Assembly (NCBI RefSeq): GCF_041240605.1
Contig: NZ_CP162487.1
Coordinates: forward strand, 2,549,001 to 2,613,000
Direction of reading: 5' to 3'
DNA from: Xanthomonas sp. DAR 80977
Lineage (GTDB): Bacteria; Pseudomonadota; Gammaproteobacteria; Xanthomonadales; Xanthomonadaceae
Length of the DNA: 64,000 nt
Below the pieces are notes generated by a model. It worked only from the letters and a program-made list of their open reading frames with translations, was not told where the DNA came from and searched no databases. Each line of letters starts with the position of its first letter. Positions within the stretch are counted from its first letter, which is position 1. The position numbers were made by a program, and so were the translations under genes. Of the stretch, positions 24,490 through 32,836 are shown piece after piece.

Positions 24490-24518
24490 TTGACATGTGG
24501 ATCAGTGATCCATATATT
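24490..24518 (+). promoter_or_regulatory. sigma-70 promoter of the redox operon
   Basis: TTGACA (24490-24495), a 17-bp spacer and TATATT (24513-24518): a near-consensus promoter reading right into the gene at 24598. Its spacer is almost filled by the first palindromic operator. Confidence 0.85.
24498..24512. promoter_or_regulatory. TetR operator 1
   Basis: TGGATCAGTGATCCA, a 15-bp perfect dyad around a central G, lying between the -35 and -10 hexamers. Binding here would exclude RNA polymerase. Confidence 0.8.
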
Positions 24519-24533
24519 TGGATCACTGATCCA
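24519..24533. promoter_or_regulatory. TetR operator 2
   Basis: TGGATCACTGATCCA, the same 15-bp dyad with a central C, starting right after the -10 hexamer. The centre-to-centre distance from operator 1 is 21 bp, two helical turns, allowing cooperative binding of two dimers on one face. Confidence 0.8.
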
Positions 24534-24597
24534 TATGGTACAGCAGCCCGTACGGTTTGGAGAGTACGAGCGCCACCCACGCACGAAGGGATTGCAC

Positions 24598-25233
24598 ATG
24601 AGCGTCATCAGCATCATCGGATCGGGCGACATGGCCGCTGCGATCGGCGGCCTGGCTGTCACGGCCGGGCATACCGCTGAGGTGACGAGTCGCGAAGCGG
24701 CGAAGGCACTGGCGCTGGCCGGGCAGCTTGGAGCCGGCGCGACGACGGGGACGTTCGCTGCCGCCCCGGCCGGCGACATCGTCATCCTGGCGGTCCCATA
24801 CGGCGCCGTTCTCGACGTGTTGCAGCGGTACGGCGAAGCGCTGGCAGGCAAGCTCCTCGTCGACATCACCAACCCCGTCGGCTCCGACCTCAACAGCTTC
24901 GTGACCCCCACGGACAGTTTCGGCGCGCGGGAGACCGTGAGTGCCGCGCCTTCGGACGCCGTTGTCGTCAAGGCGTTCAACACCCTGTTTTCCCATGTGC
25001 TGGCGGCGGGTTCAGTCGATGGCCGTCGCTTGGACGTGTTCATCGCCGGGGACGACGCGCAGGCGAAGGCGCGCGTCTCGTCGTTCATCGAGAGCCTCGG
25101 GTTGCGTCCGATGGATACCGGACCGCTGTCCATGGCGCTGGCGCTTGAGCACGCCTGCCTGCTGTCGCTCGGGCTCCTCGCCCACTCCGTCAAACACACC
25201 GACTTCTCGATCGGCGTCAGCCTCCTCGACTGA
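24598..25233 (+). CDS. NADPH-dependent F420 reductase-like oxidoreductase (paralogue 1)
   Basis: 211 residues. N-terminal Rossmann NAD(P)-binding motif IIGSGDMAAAIGGL, then DIVILAVPYGAV and KLLVDITNPVG, the pattern of the F420_oxidored family (F420-dependent NADP reductase-like). Most proteobacterial members do not use F420, so the true substrate is unknown. The C-terminal half has the conserved VVKAFNTLFSHVL and VFIAGDDAQAK segments. It is the first gene behind the TetR-controlled promoter. A close paralogue lies at 26425. Confidence 0.8.
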   Translation: MSVISIIGSGDMAAAIGGLAVTAGHTAEVTSREAAKALALAGQLGAGATTGTFAAAPAGDIVILAVPYGAVLDVLQRYGEALAGKLLVDITNPVGSDLNSFVTPTDSFGARETVSAAPSDAVVVKAFNTLFSHVLAAGSVDGRRLDVFIAGDDAQAKARVSSFIESLGLRPMDTGPLSMALALEHACLLSLGLLAHSVKHTDFSIGVSLLD

Positions 25234-25283
25234 GGACAGGCGCCATCCCTTCTCGCATTCCATCACCCACAAGGAACAGCATC

Positions 25284-26225
25284 ATGCACGTCTTCGTTAC
25301 CGGCGGGACCGGCCATTCCGGTCCGTACATCATTTCCGACCTCATCGCAGCCGGCCACGAGGTTACTGCGCTCGCCCGGTCGGACAAGGCTGCGGAAGCG
25401 GTGTCCGCACTTGGCGCCAAGGTGCGTCGCGGCGACCTCGACGATCTCGACGGGCTAAAGGCGGCGGCCGCAGACGCCGACGGCGTCATCCACGTCGCGC
25501 ACCGGCAAGACCTGCTTCCCACCGGAGGCCTCGACGCGGTGGCAGCCGCGGAGCAAAGGATCATGCTCGCATACGGTGAGGCTCTGAAAGGGACCGGAAA
25601 GCCGCTGGTCACCTCGGGGAGCATCGGCTCGCCGGGTTGGGAACATCTTGGCCGTCCAGCCACCGAGGAGGATCCCACTCTCTCTGGCGGCGAGAAGTTC
25701 AAGGGCACCTTGCGAGTTCGCAACATCGTCGAAACGACCGTGCTTGGACTCGCCGAGCAAGGCGTGCGCTCTTCGGTCGTACGGATTCCGACGATCATGC
25801 ACAGCACGAGCGACAATGCCGGTTTCCTCCCGATCCTGATCGGGCTTGCGAAGGAGAAGGGCGTCGTCGGCTATCCCGGCGACGGCAAGAACAACTGGTC
25901 GGCCGTGCACGCCCGCGACCTTGCCGCCGTGTTCCGTCTGGCGCTGGAAAAGAGCCCCGCCGGCAGGAACTGGCATGCGGTTGCCGACCAGGCCATCGCG
26001 TTCCGCGAAATCGCCGAAGCCATCGGCAGCCGCTTGAACCTGCCGGCCGTGCCGATTCCCGTGGATGAGCTGATGCTGCCGGGCTTTTTCGGGTTCCTCG
26101 CCAATCTGGTGAAGCTGGACGTCGCCGCGTCCAATGCCATCACCCGCCAGACCCTCGGCTGGGAACCCACTCAGCCCGGCCTGCTCGCAGATCTGGACAA
26201 CGGCCATTACTTCCCCGCTGGCTGA
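25284..26225 (+). CDS. SDR/NmrA-type NAD(P)-dependent epimerase-like protein
   Basis: 313 residues. Extended-SDR nucleotide motif VTGGTGHSGPYI (TGxxGxxG), then GDLDDLDGLKAA and VIHVAH. The usual catalytic YxxxK is not evident: the region after TSGSIGSPGW lacks a Tyr-x3-Lys, so this may be an atypical SDR or NmrA-like sensor. C-terminal HARDLAAVFRLALE and NWHAVADQAIAFREIAEAIG are common in plant/bacterial NAD-dependent epimerase relatives. It lies 50 bp after the first F420-reductase-like gene in the same operon. Confidence 0.8.
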   Translation: MHVFVTGGTGHSGPYIISDLIAAGHEVTALARSDKAAEAVSALGAKVRRGDLDDLDGLKAAAADADGVIHVAHRQDLLPTGGLDAVAAAEQRIMLAYGEALKGTGKPLVTSGSIGSPGWEHLGRPATEEDPTLSGGEKFKGTLRVRNIVETTVLGLAEQGVRSSVVRIPTIMHSTSDNAGFLPILIGLAKEKGVVGYPGDGKNNWSAVHARDLAAVFRLALEKSPAGRNWHAVADQAIAFREIAEAIGSRLNLPAVPIPVDELMLPGFFGFLANLVKLDVAASNAITRQTLGWEPTQPGLLADLDNGHYFPAG

Positions 26226-26424
26226 GTTCGGCTGAGGCGAATGCCGGGCCGTGATCGGCCTGGTCGATAGTGACATCGCGATGCCGTGAACTGTTCGGGC
26301 AGGACACTGCCGATCTGGAATTGGCATGACGAATGACGCGCGCGGCCTTGCACGCAAGCGACATCAACCGGGGGATGTCTCGTAGAGATTGCGAGGATCA
26401 CTCAACTCCAAAAGGAAACCTTAC

Positions 26425-27045
26425 ATGAGCACTGTCAGCATCATCGGCTCCGGAACCATGGCCACGGCGGTTGCGGGCCGTATCGCCAATGCCGGACACA
26501 CCGTGGAGGTGATCAACCGCGACGCCGCAAAGGCGCAGGCACTGGTCGGCAAGCTCGCGGCCGGAGCGACCACGGGGACGTATGGGGCTGCGCCGGCGGG
26601 CGACATCGTCATCCTCGCGGTGCCTTACGGCAGTGTGGCCGCGGTGGTCGCCGACTTCGGCGACGCCCTCGACGGCAAGGTGATCATCGACCTCGCCAAC
26701 CCGGTCAACGCCGATATGACGGGCCTCGTCACTCCTGCCAGCAGTTCCGGTGCGCAGGAGACTGCAAAACGCCTTCCCGCGGGCGCTCACGTCGTGAAGG
26801 CGTTCAACACCATCTTCGGTCACGTGCTCGCCAAGGGCGGACGCCTCGACGCGTTCATCGCAGCCGACGATGCGCAGGCGAAAGCGCGTGTCTCGACGTT
26901 CCTCGAAAGCCTCGGGCTGCGTCCGTTGGATGTCGGCGGCCTGAACATGGCCCAGACGCTGGAGGCACTCGGCCTGATGATGATCGGCCTGGCCAAGAAC
27001 GGCGCAGGCTCCTGGAACATCGCCATGAACGTCGAGATCGGCTGA
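26425..27045 (+). CDS. NADPH-dependent F420 reductase-like oxidoreductase (paralogue 2)
   Basis: 206 residues, colinear with the protein at 24598: IIGSGTMATAVAGRI, GDIVILAVPYGSV, KVIIDLANPVN, HVVKAFNTIFGHVL, AADDAQAKARVSTFLESLGL. The ATG at 26425 follows AAAGGAA. A 199-bp gap separates it from the SDR gene, perhaps with its own promoter. The pair looks like a local duplication followed by divergence. Confidence 0.8.
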   Translation: MSTVSIIGSGTMATAVAGRIANAGHTVEVINRDAAKAQALVGKLAAGATTGTYGAAPAGDIVILAVPYGSVAAVVADFGDALDGKVIIDLANPVNADMTGLVTPASSSGAQETAKRLPAGAHVVKAFNTIFGHVLAKGGRLDAFIAADDAQAKARVSTFLESLGLRPLDVGGLNMAQTLEALGLMMIGLAKNGAGSWNIAMNVEIG

Positions 27046-27130
27046 ATCGTCGACACCACGTTCTCACCGGCAGGTCCACAACGTATCCGATAGACCGGAC
27101 ATCCGATGCAAGGGAAACGGAGAGATTGCG

Positions 27131-27547
27131 ATGAGCACCGAAGAGAACATCCAGGTTGTGAAGGATTTCTTCGCAGCGACCGGTCGCGGTGACAGACAAG
27201 GCCTGCTGGCGCTGTGTGCCGAAGATATCGAGTGGATCATTCCCGGCGAGGACTGGCCGCTGGCCGGTACGCACCGTGGGCACGCGGGACTGCGGGACCT
27301 TCTTCGGAAGGCTTCCGAAACGGTGGAGACCCATTTCCGAGGCCCTCCCGAGTTTGTGGCGCAGGGCGACCGGGTTCTGATGGTCGGCTCCGCTTGGGGC
27401 AGGATCAAGGCCACGGACAGGACGTTCGAGGACGATTGGGTTTTCGCCATCACGGTCCGGGACGGCCGACTGACGAGCATCCGGGAGTACGTCGACACGC
27501 AGGCGCTGGCGCGGGCCTCGCAGATGGGCGCTGCCGGGTTGGCGTAG
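27131..27547 (+). CDS. SnoaL-like / NTF2-fold protein
   Basis: 138 residues with the NTF2 pattern: VVKDFFAATGRGDRQGLLAL, then CAEDIEWIIPGEDWPLAGTH with the GxxRGHAG-like loop, and a final strand VRDGRLTSIREYVD. Members are cyclases, dehydratases or stress proteins of varied substrate; a hydrophobic pocket is implied but no catalytic residues can be fixed. It is in the TetR-regulated gene run. Confidence 0.8.
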   Translation: MSTEENIQVVKDFFAATGRGDRQGLLALCAEDIEWIIPGEDWPLAGTHRGHAGLRDLLRKASETVETHFRGPPEFVAQGDRVLMVGSAWGRIKATDRTFEDDWVFAITVRDGRLTSIREYVDTQALARASQMGAAGLA

Positions 27548-27653
27548 CGCTCGCCATTTGCGGCCATCGGGGCGGGGCAGGCGGCAGATCAGCCTTGGAT
27601 TTCCCTCGCACGCCGCGCACTCTTCAACCCCCCTAACCGCAACGGAGATCCCG

Positions 27654-28286
27654 ATGTACGACCAATCCAAGCTATCCGCGTTGATCCGGTTCGCACGCGT
27701 CGATGCGGGCTCCACCGTCATCGACGTTTACCCAGGCGACGGCGACTGGACCAGTCTCTTCTCCGACATCGTGGGACCCGAAGGACGGGTCTACAGTTTC
27801 GTGCCGGCCGAAGTGGCCCACTTCAAGAACGATCCGGTCGGCCGCATGCGGACGCTTGCGAAGGCGCCGGGCCGAGAGAACGTCGAAGCCGTTTCGGCGG
27901 ACCTGGTGGCGATGCCGGAGGCCATGCAACCAGCGGATGTCCTGTGGCTGCACCTGTTCTATCACGATCTCCACACCGCGCTGGCCCAGGCCAGGGGTGC
28001 GACGCCCGCCCACTTCAATCGAGCGGTCTTCGAGCGGCTGAAGCCGGGCGGGTTCTACGTCATCGTGGACCACGCCGCCGCCGTCGGCGTGGGCACGAAC
28101 GACGCCCAGTCGCTGCATCGGATCGAGCCGGTCTCCGTTCGCGAGGAGGTGGAAGCGGCCGGTTTCGTCCTGGAGGCGGAAAGCGTCCTGCTCGCGGACA
28201 GCGACGATCCGCACTCGATCAAGGTGTTCGATCCCTCGATCAAGGGCAAGACCGATCGCTTCGCCTATCGGTTCGTGAAGCCCTGA
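27654..28286 (+). CDS. class I SAM-dependent methyltransferase
   Basis: 210 residues. The SAM-binding region is VIDVYPGDGDWTSLFSDIVG, where the usual GxGxG is replaced by PGDGD, followed by GRVYSFVPAE. Late motifs KPGGFYVIVDHAA and a C-terminal sheet are normal. This form resembles the 'predicted methyltransferase' family often exported in xanthomonads, but here no signal peptide is present. ATG 27654 follows CGGAG. It is the last gene before a terminator at 28380. Confidence 0.75.
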   Translation: MYDQSKLSALIRFARVDAGSTVIDVYPGDGDWTSLFSDIVGPEGRVYSFVPAEVAHFKNDPVGRMRTLAKAPGRENVEAVSADLVAMPEAMQPADVLWLHLFYHDLHTALAQARGATPAHFNRAVFERLKPGGFYVIVDHAAAVGVGTNDAQSLHRIEPVSVREEVEAAGFVLEAESVLLADSDDPHSIKVFDPSIKGKTDRFAYRFVKP

Positions 28287-28379
28287 CAGGTCCCGGCGCC
28301 GGCTTCAGGTCGAGTTTCCCCGGCGGGTGCAGACAGTCCCATCGAAGACATCGAGGCGCCCCTGCCTGCCGCGAAAGAT

Positions 28380-28400
28380 CCGCCATCCGGCGGGTTTTTT
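28380..28400 (+). terminator. terminator of the redox operon
   Basis: CCGCC-ATC-(C)GGCGG stem-loop followed by TTTTTT, ~95 bp after the methyltransferase stop. The stem is short but GC-only. Confidence 0.65.
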
Positions 28401-28556
28401 GTTGCGGGCCCTGTGGCGCGCGCATGCGGTATTTTCGCTGGAGCGGGAGAACTGGCGATTCGGCGGCGCGATGTGTTCGTGCGGTGGAGTCCGCTGTCGG
28501 CGCGTGACCAGCGCCTGCGCGGCCGGCCGTGCCGAAGCCCCACGGCGTCTGCACCA

Positions 28557-29048
28557 TTACGGCGCTTCCACGTCCACCACGATGTGCGGAAAATGGACCA
28601 CCAGGTCGCGTGCCCACCGCTCGGTCGCGTAAGGCAGCGCCAGTTCGGCCGGGAAACGGAGCGGCGCGCCGGCGCGGTCGTGGAAGACGATGCGTTCGTT
28701 GCTATCGCTGGGGCGCTGCACCGTGATCCTGGCCACATCGTCGAGCGCGATGCCATGCGTGGCGCTCGACACCGAGCTGTCCCACCACAGCAGGCGGCGC
28801 TGCGCGAGGTCGAGCCGGCTGCCCCATTTCCTGTTGCGCACCCACAGCGCCAGGCTCGCCACGACCGCCAGCACACCGCTGCCGAAGGCGACGGGTACCA
28901 GCCAGGGCGCGCATTCGCGGCCGCTGGCGTCGCAGTTGCGGGCCGGATCGAGCCGGAGTCCTGCGACCATGAAGACTGCGCCCAACAGCAAGACCAGATA
29001 GAGGCGGAAGTCGCGCCTCGCCGACATCGAATGTTCCAGTTTCTTCAT
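28557..29048 (-). CDS. hypothetical membrane protein, 163 aa
   Basis: Two hydrophobic helices (residues ~15-34 and ~50-70) separated by a short loop with two cysteines (NCDASGREC) that could form a periplasmic disulphide, then a ~90-residue cytosolic domain (RRLLWWDSSVSSATHGIALD, ending VHFPHIVVDVEAP). GGGGGAG precedes the ATG. The WW motif and PH-like beta pattern recall bacterial PH-domain membrane proteins, but this is only a resemblance. It stands alone and converges with the redox operon. Confidence 0.65.
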   Translation of the reverse strand: MKKLEHSMSARRDFRLYLVLLLGAVFMVAGLRLDPARNCDASGRECAPWLVPVAFGSGVLAVVASLALWVRNRKWGSRLDLAQRRLLWWDSSVSSATHGIALDDVARITVQRPSDSNERIVFHDRAGAPLRFPAELALPYATERWARDLVVHFPHIVVDVEAP

Positions 29049-29537
29049 GTGCGCTCCCCCTGCGCGAACCTTAGCGCAACGGCCTGGCGAGCGTGACGCT
29101 TTTCATGGTGCGTGCCGCTGGCGGCCAGCGGCGCTTTGCGGGGGCGCGCGCGAGCCGTCGGTGCCGATGGCTCGTGCGCTTCGACCGACCGACCAGCAGG
29201 CCGCGTCGAAGCGGACTTCGCTGCCGCAGACAGGGCGCGAACGCGCAAGCGGCCTGCGTGGCCTGCGCCTGGCGCTATTGGCGTGTGCACGGCGATCCGG
29301 CGCGTTGGCGGCAGGCCATTCGGCTCGGTGCTGTCCTACACAGAAAAATCACTTTGCCGAACGTAGTGTGGTTGTGTCTATGAGCCGTTGGCAAGGCGTG
29401 TGCTCCCGGCGAGCGTCGCGCGCGGCATCCGGGCAAGGCGTGTCGGCGAAGGTGGGCTCGGTCCGAGCCGCTGCGCGTGGCCCGCAGCGGCGGCGGGAGA
29501 CCGGCGTCTTCCATCCAACCGCAACCAAAGGACGACC
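29049..29537. other. 490-bp intergenic region upstream of the kaiC-like gene
   Basis: Very GC-rich up to ~29330, then a short AT-richer patch (29335-29385, ACAGAAAAATCACTTTGCCG and on) that is the likeliest promoter site for the kaiC-like gene; a TTGCCG/TCTATG pair with 17-bp spacing is the only candidate seen. No coding region is convincing. Confidence 0.35.
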
Positions 29538-31064
29538 ATGACCCCCCACCGGCAGCCCGATCACGTGAATGGCGACGACCCGCCGCGCATCTCGACCGGC
29601 AGTGCGGGGTTGGACAATATCCTCGGCGGTGGCGTCGACCCCAATCGCCTCTACCTGTACGAGGGCCGCCCCGGCACCGGCAAGACCACCATCGCCCTGC
29701 AGTTCCTTCTGGAAGGCGCGCGGCACGGCGAGCGGGTGCTCTACATCACCTTGTCCGAGACCCAGCGCGAACTGCGCCTGGTGGCCACCCGCCATGGCTG
29801 GAGCATGAACCAGGTCGACGTGTTCGAACTGGTGCCGCCGGAAACCGCATTGGACCCGGAACGCGAGCTCACCGTGTTCCATCCGGCGGAACTGGAACTG
29901 ACCGAGACCACCAAGCTGATCTTCGACAAGGTCGAGCAGCTCAACCCTTCGCGCGTGGTGCTGGACAGTCTCTCCGAACTGCGCCTGCTGGCGCAGAGTC
30001 CGCTGCGCTACCGCCGCCAGGTGCTGGCGCTGAAGCATTTCTTCGCCAGCCGGCAGTGCACGGTCATCATGCTCGACGACCTGTCCTCGCAGGAGAACGA
30101 CCTGCAGCTGCATTCCATCACCCATGGCGTGGTGTTGCTGGAACAGTTGGCCATCGACTACGGCGCCGAACGTCGGCGCCTGCGCGTGATCAAGATGCGC
30201 GGCATCCAGTTCCGCGGCGGCTACCACGACTTCACCATCGAGAAGGGCGGGCTGGAGATCTATCCGCGCCTGGTCGCGGCCGAGTACAAGCACCACCACA
30301 TCGCCGAAATCGCCCCCAGCGGCAACGACGAACTGGACCGGCTGCTGGGCGGCGGGCTGGAGCGCGGCACCAATGCATTGCTGCTGGGCGCGGCCGGCGT
30401 GGGCAAGTCCTCGCTGGCGCTGACCTATGCCATCGCCGCGGCCGAGCGTGGCGAACACAGCGTGTTCTTCGCCTTCGACGAGGGGCGCAGCACGGTGGAG
30501 GCGCGCGCACGCACGCTGGGCCTGCCGCTCGAGGAAAAACTCGACGCGGGACTGATCCGCTTCCAGCAGATCGATCCGGCGGAGATGTCGCCGGGCCAGT
30601 TCGCCGCCAACGTGCGCCGCAGCGTGGAAGTGGACGGGGCACGGGTCATCGTCATCGACAGCCTCAACGGCTATCTCAATGCGATGCCGGACGAGCGTTT
30701 CCTGATCCTGCAGATGCACGAACTGCTCAGCTACCTGGGCCAGCAAGGCGTGCTGACCATCCTGGTGCTGGCGCAGCACGGCCTGGTCGGCCCGATGGAA
30801 ACGCCGCTGGACCTGAGCTACCTGAGCGATTCGGTGCTGATGCTGCGTTACTTCGAGGTCGACGGCACGGTGCGCCGGGCGCTGTCGGTGGTGAAGAAGC
30901 GCAGCGGCAGCCACGAAACCACAATCCGCGAGTTCCGGCTCAGCGGCAAAGGCCTGGACATCGGTTCGCCGATCAAGCAATTCAGCGGCATCTTCAGCGG
31001 CACGCCACGCTACAGCGGAACCGACCTGCCATTCATGGAGTCGGCCGCGCATGAGCAGCAGTAA
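29538..31064 (+). CDS. KaiC-like double RecA-domain ATPase
   Basis: 508 residues with two KaiC domains. Domain 1: STGSAGLDNILGGGVDPN, Walker A GRPGTGKTT (~43-51), and VVLDSLSELRL as Walker B. Domain 2: SGNDELDRLLGGGLERGT, Walker A GAAGVGKSS (~283-291), and VIVIDSLNGYL. Length and layout match proteobacterial KaiC homologues that work without KaiA/KaiB and are usually tied to two-component signalling rather than to a clock. ATG 29538 follows AAAGGA. It overlaps the hybrid kinase gene by 14 bp, so the pair is one unit: ATP-dependent switch plus kinase. Confidence 0.9.
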   Translation: MTPHRQPDHVNGDDPPRISTGSAGLDNILGGGVDPNRLYLYEGRPGTGKTTIALQFLLEGARHGERVLYITLSETQRELRLVATRHGWSMNQVDVFELVPPETALDPERELTVFHPAELELTETTKLIFDKVEQLNPSRVVLDSLSELRLLAQSPLRYRRQVLALKHFFASRQCTVIMLDDLSSQENDLQLHSITHGVVLLEQLAIDYGAERRRLRVIKMRGIQFRGGYHDFTIEKGGLEIYPRLVAAEYKHHHIAEIAPSGNDELDRLLGGGLERGTNALLLGAAGVGKSSLALTYAIAAAERGEHSVFFAFDEGRSTVEARARTLGLPLEEKLDAGLIRFQQIDPAEMSPGQFAANVRRSVEVDGARVIVIDSLNGYLNAMPDERFLILQMHELLSYLGQQGVLTILVLAQHGLVGPMETPLDLSYLSDSVLMLRYFEVDGTVRRALSVVKKRSGSHETTIREFRLSGKGLDIGSPIKQFSGIFSGTPRYSGTDLPFMESAAHEQQ

Positions 31065-32760
31065 CGCGGGCGAAAACCGGGTCCTCGTCTACGCCCCGAT
31101 CGGGCGCGACAGCGGGGCCTCGGTGGAATTGCTGCGGCGTGGCGGCGTGGTGGCCTGCCACTGCGGCGACCTGGACACGCTGGTGCGCGAGCTGGACATC
31201 GGCGCCGCCGCGGTGTTCATCGCCGAGGAAGGCCTGTTCGGCAAGGATGCGGCGGCGCTGTACGCCTGGGCCGACGCCCAGCCGGCATGGTCCGACCTGC
31301 CGTTCGTGGTGCTGACCAGCCATCAGGAGCAGCCGCCCGTAGTCGCCTGGCGCCGCAACCTGGTGGCGTCGTTGCGCAACGTGGCGCTGCTCGAGCGGCC
31401 GGTGCAGACCATCACCTTCACCAGCACCATCAAGGCTGCGCTGCGCGCGCGTGCGCGCCAGTACGAAGTGCGCTCGCTGCTGCGGGCGCAGGCCTCGGCG
31501 GCGCAGCAGCTGGAAGCGCAGGTGGTGGCGCGCACCTGCGAGCTGGAAGAGGCCAACCGCCTGTTGCGCACGCAGATGGACGAGCGCGCCCGGGTCGAGG
31601 AAACCCTGCGCCAGGCGCAGAAGATCGAGGCGATCGGACAATTGACCGGTGGCGTCGCGCACGATTTCAACAACCTGCTGATGGTGATTTCCGGCGGGTT
31701 GGCGATGCTCGACATGCAGACCGATCCGGCCGTGCGCAAGCGGCTGATGGACGGCATGCAGAAGGCCGCGCAGCGCGGCGCGGGGCTGACCCGGCAGTTG
31801 CTGGCGTTTTCGCGGCGGCAGGAGCTCAAGCCGGAGCCGGTCGACCTGACCCGGCAGATCGGCGGCATGCGCGAACTGCTGGACCGCAGCCTGCGCGGCG
31901 ACGTGCACGTGGATTTCGATTTCGCCGAGGGCCTGTGGCCGATCGAAGTGGATCCGGGCGAACTGGAGCTGGTGGTGCTCAACCTCACGGTCAATGCGCG
32001 CGACGCGATGCCCAATGGCGGCACCATCGTGGTGCGGGCGCAGAACGTGGCCGGCGTCGGCAAGACCGATCCGGATTTCATCCGCCTGTCGATCATCGAC
32101 ACCGGCACCGGCATGGCGCCGGAGGTGAAGGCGCGGGTGTTCGAGCCGTTCTACACCACCAAGGACATCGGCAAGGGTTCGGGCCTGGGCCTGGCGCAGG
32201 TGCACGGCTTCGTGCAGCAATCCGGCGGCAGCATCCACATCGACAGCGATCTGGGGCAGGGCACCGCGATCCACCTGCTGTTGCCGCGCTCGTTCCGCGC
32301 GCCGGCGCCGGACGAGCGGCACCTGGTGGACGTGCAGGTGGCGCGCCGCTCCGCGGGCGATGCCGGCTACGTATTGCTGGTGGAGGACGACGACGAAGTG
32401 GCCGCCCTGGTCGGCGAAATGCTGCGCCAGTTGGGCTACCAGGTCACCCGCGTGGCCAGCGCGGCCGCGGCGCTGGGCGCGTTGGCCAACGAGCGCGTGG
32501 TGGACATCGTGTTCTCCGACATCATGATGCCCGGCGGCATGAACGGCCTGGAGCTGGTCCGCGAGATCCGCGTGCGGCGCAAGGCGCTGCCGATCCTGCT
32601 GACCAGCGGCTATGCGGAAGCGGCCAGATCCGCCGCCGAGGCCGAAGGCGTGCAGATCCTGTCCAAGCCCTACCGGCTGGACGAACTGGCCGCCGCGCTG
32701 CAGCAGGTGCGCGCCACCGGCGCGCCCGGCAGGCCGGAAGCGGCTTCCGTGTACTCCTGA
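31051..32760 (+). CDS. hybrid histidine kinase/response regulator coupled to KaiC-like protein
   Basis: 569 residues. Residues ~8-130 form a receiver-like domain (VLVYAPIGRDSGASVELLRR) in which the phosphorylatable Asp is not obvious, probably a pseudo-receiver that docks KaiC. Then a coiled coil (~140-190), a HisKA-type domain with His204 in [11 protein letters not shown], an HATPase domain (NLTVNARDAMPNGG, DTGTGMAP, GSGLGLAQVHGF) and a C-terminal receiver with acidic VEDDDE and Asp490 in FSDIMMPGG and KPYR. No membrane segment: a cytosolic sensor. The gene starts inside the kaiC-like gene. Confidence 0.9.
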   Translation: MSSSNAGENRVLVYAPIGRDSGASVELLRRGGVVACHCGDLDTLVRELDIGAAAVFIAEEGLFGKDAAALYAWADAQPAWSDLPFVVLTSHQEQPPVVAWRRNLVASLRNVALLERPVQTITFTSTIKAALRARARQYEVRSLLRAQASAAQQLEAQVVARTCELEEANRLLRTQMDERARVEETLRQAQKIEAIGQLTGGVAHDFNNLLMVISGGLAMLDMQTDPAVRKRLMDGMQKAAQRGAGLTRQLLAFSRRQELKPEPVDLTRQIGGMRELLDRSLRGDVHVDFDFAEGLWPIEVDPGELELVVLNLTVNARDAMPNGGTIVVRAQNVAGVGKTDPDFIRLSIIDTGTGMAPEVKARVFEPFYTTKDIGKGSGLGLAQVHGFVQQSGGSIHIDSDLGQGTAIHLLLPRSFRAPAPDERHLVDVQVARRSAGDAGYVLLVEDDDEVAALVGEMLRQLGYQVTRVASAAAALGALANERVVDIVFSDIMMPGGMNGLELVREIRVRRKALPILLTSGYAEAARSAAEAEGVQILSKPYRLDELAAALQQVRATGAPGRPEAASVYS

Positions 32761-32836
32761 GCGGGCGCGCCGCAGGGCCGCGTCGCCGCTGTGCGTGGCC
32801 GCCATGCGAGCGCGGTGTGCGCTTCCATGCGTTGCT

